NCBI GenBank assembly: GCA_905181625.1
Contig: CAJIYJ010000003.1
Location: 248,001-312,000, forward strand
Reading direction: 5' to 3'
From: an uncultured Flavobacteriaceae bacterium
GTDB lineage: Bacteria; Bacteroidota; Bacteroidia; Flavobacteriales; Flavobacteriaceae
DNA length: 64,000 nt
Shown here: one piece after another, positions 61,451-64,000 of the stretch
Numbering within the stretch: position 1 is the stretch's first letter
Layout of the letters: the number at the start of each line of letters is the position of its first letter
Translations under genes and position numbers: made by a program
Notes under the pieces: model-generated
Databases searched by the model: none
Told to the model about the DNA's origin: nothing
Seen by the model: only the letters and a program-made list of their open reading frames with translations

Positions 61451-62357
61451 ATACTTTATCTAAAGTTTTTTTAAGACTAAAGTTACATGACCATCCCCAA
61501 TCTTTATTAGATATTGAGTCATCAATGTCCTTAGGCCATGAATTGGCAATTTCTTGCCTAAAATCAGGTTTGTAATCTACTGTTATATCAATCCCTCTTG
61601 ATTTTATTTCGTTAGCGAGTTCAAAAGGAGTAATACTAAACCCAGTAACATTATATGATGAAGAGATTGTAAGCTTCTTTCTGTCAACAGACATTAGCTT
61701 TATAGCGGCTTCAATTGCATCATCTATATACATCATAGGAAGTCTAGTTTCTTTGTTTAAAAAACACGTATAATCAGATTTGTTTTTTGCTGAGTTTAGC
61801 ATTTCAATTATGTAATCTGTAGTTCCACCACCAGGTAATGTGTCTATTGATATTATGCCAGGATATCTTAATGAACGAATGTCTAATTCAAATCTATTAA
61901 AATAATAGTTTGCAAGTTTTTCGCCTGCTAGTTTTGAAACCCCATAGATAGTTTCAGGATTCATAGCAGGGTTTTGAGAAACAAAATCTAAGTTTGATTC
62001 GGTTCCAAAAACTGCTATTGAACTTGGCCAAAAAACTTTTTTAATTTTATTATTTACGGAAATTTCAATAATATTTTGAAAGCTTTCCATATTAACTTTC
62101 CAAGAATTATAAGGGTTTTTCTCACCATTTGCTGAAAGAACAGCAACAAGGTGATAAACTGTGTTTATTTTATATTTTTTTACTAGTAAATCTATTCTCT
62201 CTTTGTTTAAAACATCTGCAAATTCAAATAAACATGGTAAATTTTTAGGAGGGTCTTTTATGTCAGTAGCAAGTACGAAAATATCTTTATTATTAAAGTA
62301 TTTTATAAACTCATGACCAAGTTGACCTAATGCTCCTGTAATAAGTATTCTTTCCAT
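61443..62357 (-). CDS. tdh: L-threonine 3-dehydrogenase (epimerase-like SDR type)
   Basis: 304 residues of the extended SDR / UDP-galactose-4-epimerase-like fold used by the bacterial NAD-dependent threonine dehydrogenase. The motif TGALGQLG is at 7-14, PSSIAVFG at 111-118, and the active pair is Tyr138 and Lys142 (YGVSK). The substrate loop is YPGIISIDTLPGGGTTDYIIEML. It oxidises L-threonine to 2-amino-3-ketobutyrate. It is divergent from kbl across 55 bp. Confidence 0.9.
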   Translation of the reverse strand: MERILITGALGQLGHEFIKYFNNKDIFVLATDIKDPPKNLPCLFEFADVLNKERIDLLVKKYKINTVYHLVAVLSANGEKNPYNSWKVNMESFQNIIEISVNNKIKKVFWPSSIAVFGTESNLDFVSQNPAMNPETIYGVSKLAGEKLANYYFNRFELDIRSLRYPGIISIDTLPGGGTTDYIIEMLNSAKNKSDYTCFLNKETRLPMMYIDDAIEAAIKLMSVDRKKLTISSSYNVTGFSITPFELANEIKSRGIDITVDYKPDFRQEIANSWPKDIDDSISNKDWGWSCNFSLKKTLDKVFN

Positions 62358-62412
62358 AAGTTATTTTAAAATAATAGTTTAATTTTAATAGTTTAAATTT
62401 AAATTTAAAATC

Positions 62413-63603
62413 ATGTACGAATCTATCAAAAATAGACTTAAAAACGAATTAGAAAGTATAAAAAATGCTGGTCGTTATAAAAGCGAAAGAATCATAGAGT
62501 CTAGTCAAAGTTCTGAAATTTTAGTAAATCAAGGTAAAGAAGTATTGAATTTTTGCGCAAATAATTACTTGGGTTTATCGTCACATCCATTAGTAATAGA
62601 TAGGGCAAAAAAAACATTAGATTCTCATGGTTTTGGAATGTCCTCCGTTAGATTTATATGTGGAACTCAAGATATACATAAGCAATTAGAAGAGAAATTA
62701 TCAAATTTTTTAGGCAAAGAAGATACTATATTATATGCTGCTGCGTTTGACGCTAATGGTGGTTTTTTCGAACCATTATTTGATCATCAAGACGCAATTA
62801 TTAGTGATTCATTAAATCATGCTTCTATAATTGATGGTGTAAGACTTTGTAAGGCACAGAGGTTTAGATTTAAACATAATGATATGAATGATCTAGAATT
62901 GCAATTAAAGAATTCTGGTGATTGTCGTAATCGAATTATAGTTACAGATGGAGTTTTTTCAATGGATGGCACAATAGCACAATTAGATAAGATTTGTGAA
63001 TTAGCTAAAAAATATGATGCTCTTGTTATGTCGGATGAATGTCATTCAACTGGATTTATCGGTCAATCTGGAAAAGGTGTTCATGAAGAACTTAACGTAA
63101 TAGAAGAAGTTGATGTTATAACTGGAACATTAGGTAAAGCATTAGGAGGAGCTTCTGGTGGTTTCACAAGTGGTCCTAAAGAAATAATAGAGATTCTTAG
63201 ACAAAAATCTCGTCCATATTTATTTTCAAACACATTAGCTCCTGCAATTGTCGGAGCTTCTTTAGGAGTGTTAGAGATTTTAGAAACCGACAACTCTTTT
63301 TTGAAACAATTAAACAATAATACAAGTTTATTTAGAACTGGTATGGAAAAATTAGGTTTTGATATAAAGCCTGGAAATCACCCTATTGTTCCGGTGATGC
63401 TATATGATGATCATTTAGCTCAAAAAATGTCAGAAAATTTATTAGAATTAGGCATTTATGTTATTGGGTTTTTTTTCCCCGTAGTTCCTAAAGGAGAAGC
63501 TAGGATTAGAGTACAACTTTCAGCTGCACATTCTACTGAAAACATTCTTCAAGCTTTACGTGCTTTTGAAAAAGTTGGAAGAGAATTGGGTGTGATTAAA
63601 TAA
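62413..63603 (+). CDS. kbl: Glycine C-acetyltransferase (2-amino-3-ketobutyrate CoA ligase)
   Basis: 396 residues of the PLP alpha-oxoamine synthase family: NFCANNYLGLSSHP, GTQDIHKQLE, His136 in SLNHASII, Asp208 and His211 in SDECHSTGF, and the PLP lysine Lys242 in TGTLGKALGGASGG. It cleaves 2-amino-3-ketobutyrate with CoA to glycine and acetyl-CoA, the step after Tdh. It shares the divergent promoter region 62358-62412. Confidence 0.93.
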   Translation: MYESIKNRLKNELESIKNAGRYKSERIIESSQSSEILVNQGKEVLNFCANNYLGLSSHPLVIDRAKKTLDSHGFGMSSVRFICGTQDIHKQLEEKLSNFLGKEDTILYAAAFDANGGFFEPLFDHQDAIISDSLNHASIIDGVRLCKAQRFRFKHNDMNDLELQLKNSGDCRNRIIVTDGVFSMDGTIAQLDKICELAKKYDALVMSDECHSTGFIGQSGKGVHEELNVIEEVDVITGTLGKALGGASGGFTSGPKEIIEILRQKSRPYLFSNTLAPAIVGASLGVLEILETDNSFLKQLNNNTSLFRTGMEKLGFDIKPGNHPIVPVMLYDDHLAQKMSENLLELGIYVIGFFFPVVPKGEARIRVQLSAAHSTENILQALRAFEKVGRELGVIK

Positions 63604-63604
63604 T

Positions 63605-64000
63605 TTAAAAGAAAGAGCTAGTGATGGTCAAGCTGAAACCAGTACTCTCAGGGACATACCTGCAAATCCCTCCATTACAAACCAAGCCTCCTCTTTGTCT
63701 TCCGTAGTTTACAGCATAACGATTAATCCCTTTATTAAAACTTCCTCCTACATTGTAGTAGTGTATCTTGTTTTCTTTTTTAGGGCTTTGGTAATTATAC
63801 ATGTCAGAAATGTATAAAGACACTGCTGAACTTAAATTATATTCAAGTGCAAATGCCGCCCAATTTTTCATATCATCTTTAGTTGATAGATGTTGAAGTT
63901 CTAGTCTTAGTGATTTGTTTTCATTTATTTTAAAGGTACTTTCTAAAACAAAAACATTTGATTTTACTTCTCCAATGGTTTCTTCTACAAGCCTTTTGTT
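63605..64000 (-). CDS. DUF6029-like outer-membrane protein, C-terminal part (cut by right edge)
   Basis: The frame is open to the window edge (its first visible codons read N-K-R-L-V-E-E), so the gene continues to the right. About 131 residues are visible, with alternating beta-strand pattern and a C-terminal Phe: KSLRLELQHLSTKDDMKNWAAFALEYN, LYISDMYNYQSPKKENKIHYYNVGGSFNKGINRYAVNYGRQRGGLVCNGGICRYVPESTGFSLTITSSFF. This matches the end of DUF6029-type beta-barrel proteins of Bacteroidota. It begins 2 bp after kbl, convergent. Confidence 0.7.
   Translation of the reverse strand, partial: NKRLVEETIGEVKSNVFVLESTFKINENKSLRLELQHLSTKDDMKNWAAFALEYNLSSAVSLYISDMYNYQSPKKENKIHYYNVGGSFNKGINRYAVNYGRQRGGLVCNGGICRYVPESTGFSLTITSSFF

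Noticed and set aside
1-64000. CRISPR arrays, rRNA genes, insertion sequences
   Set aside because: No regularly spaced repeats, rRNA-like sequence or transposase reading frame was found.

Overview
The window reads as an AT-rich chromosome segment from a member of the Bacteroidota, most likely a marine flavobacterium. Support comes from a CcsB-CcsA fusion for cytochrome c assembly, a SurA gene preceded by a PPIase-like gene, a TonB receptor with an N-terminal carboxypeptidase-regulatory-like domain, DUF2452 and DUF6029-type proteins, and very A/T-rich intergenic DNA with few Shine-Dalgarno sequences. These assignments come from recognising motifs by eye. No database search was run.

Layout. 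Positions 1-6830 hold housekeeping and envelope genes on the + strand: the tail of a PPIase-like gene, surA, ccsBA, a secreted protein and a tandem NTF2-like secreted protein, closed by a strong terminator. Positions 6877-51221 form a dense accessory catabolic island of about 44 kb. Positions 51225-53659 hold a lysine-catabolism pair (DUF1338/HglS and saccharopine dehydrogenase-like) plus small proteins. Positions 53796-59398 hold mostly secreted or lipoprotein genes, including a DUF1080 protein, a DinB-like protein, an esterase, a SnoaL-like lipoprotein and a DUF1579-like protein. A tRNA-Arg(ACG) lies at about 59.6 kb. The right end has small conserved proteins, a divergent threonine-catabolism pair (tdh/kbl) and the C-terminal part of an outer-membrane protein cut by the window edge.

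The island combines: uptake (a SusD-less TonB receptor with hydrophobic inserts, and a GPH-type transporter); headgroup or substituent removal (two formylglycine-type sulfatases, one fused to a membrane domain; an MBL-fold hydrolase; a haloalkane-dehalogenase-like hydrolase); oxygenation (a sterol-desaturase-family hydroxylase and a Baeyer-Villiger-type flavoprotein); CoA activation; and beta-oxidation (four acyl-CoA dehydrogenases, two hydratases/isomerases, a MaoC hydratase, five SDRs if the hydroxyacyl and alcohol types are counted together with DUF-linked ones, two thiolases, a SCOT-type CoA transferase and two acyl-CoA carboxyltransferase subunits). A kinase + ACAD + SDR + phosphatase-like set resembles the 4-hydroxyacyl-CoA phosphorylation route of ACAD10/11 and the lva operon. 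My working inference is degradation of a bulky, hydrophobic, possibly sulfated substrate with branched or isoprenoid character. The substrate cannot be fixed from sequence alone.

The most striking non-coding signal is a near-identical palindrome, AATTAGTAT-N4-ATACTAATT, found at five places. One copy is in front of a TetR gene and the others are in front of four other island operons or genes, so they look like the operators of a local regulon. Two genes in the island are decaying: a beta-propeller gene at 36860-38027 and a strictosidine-synthase-like relic at 46529-46774.
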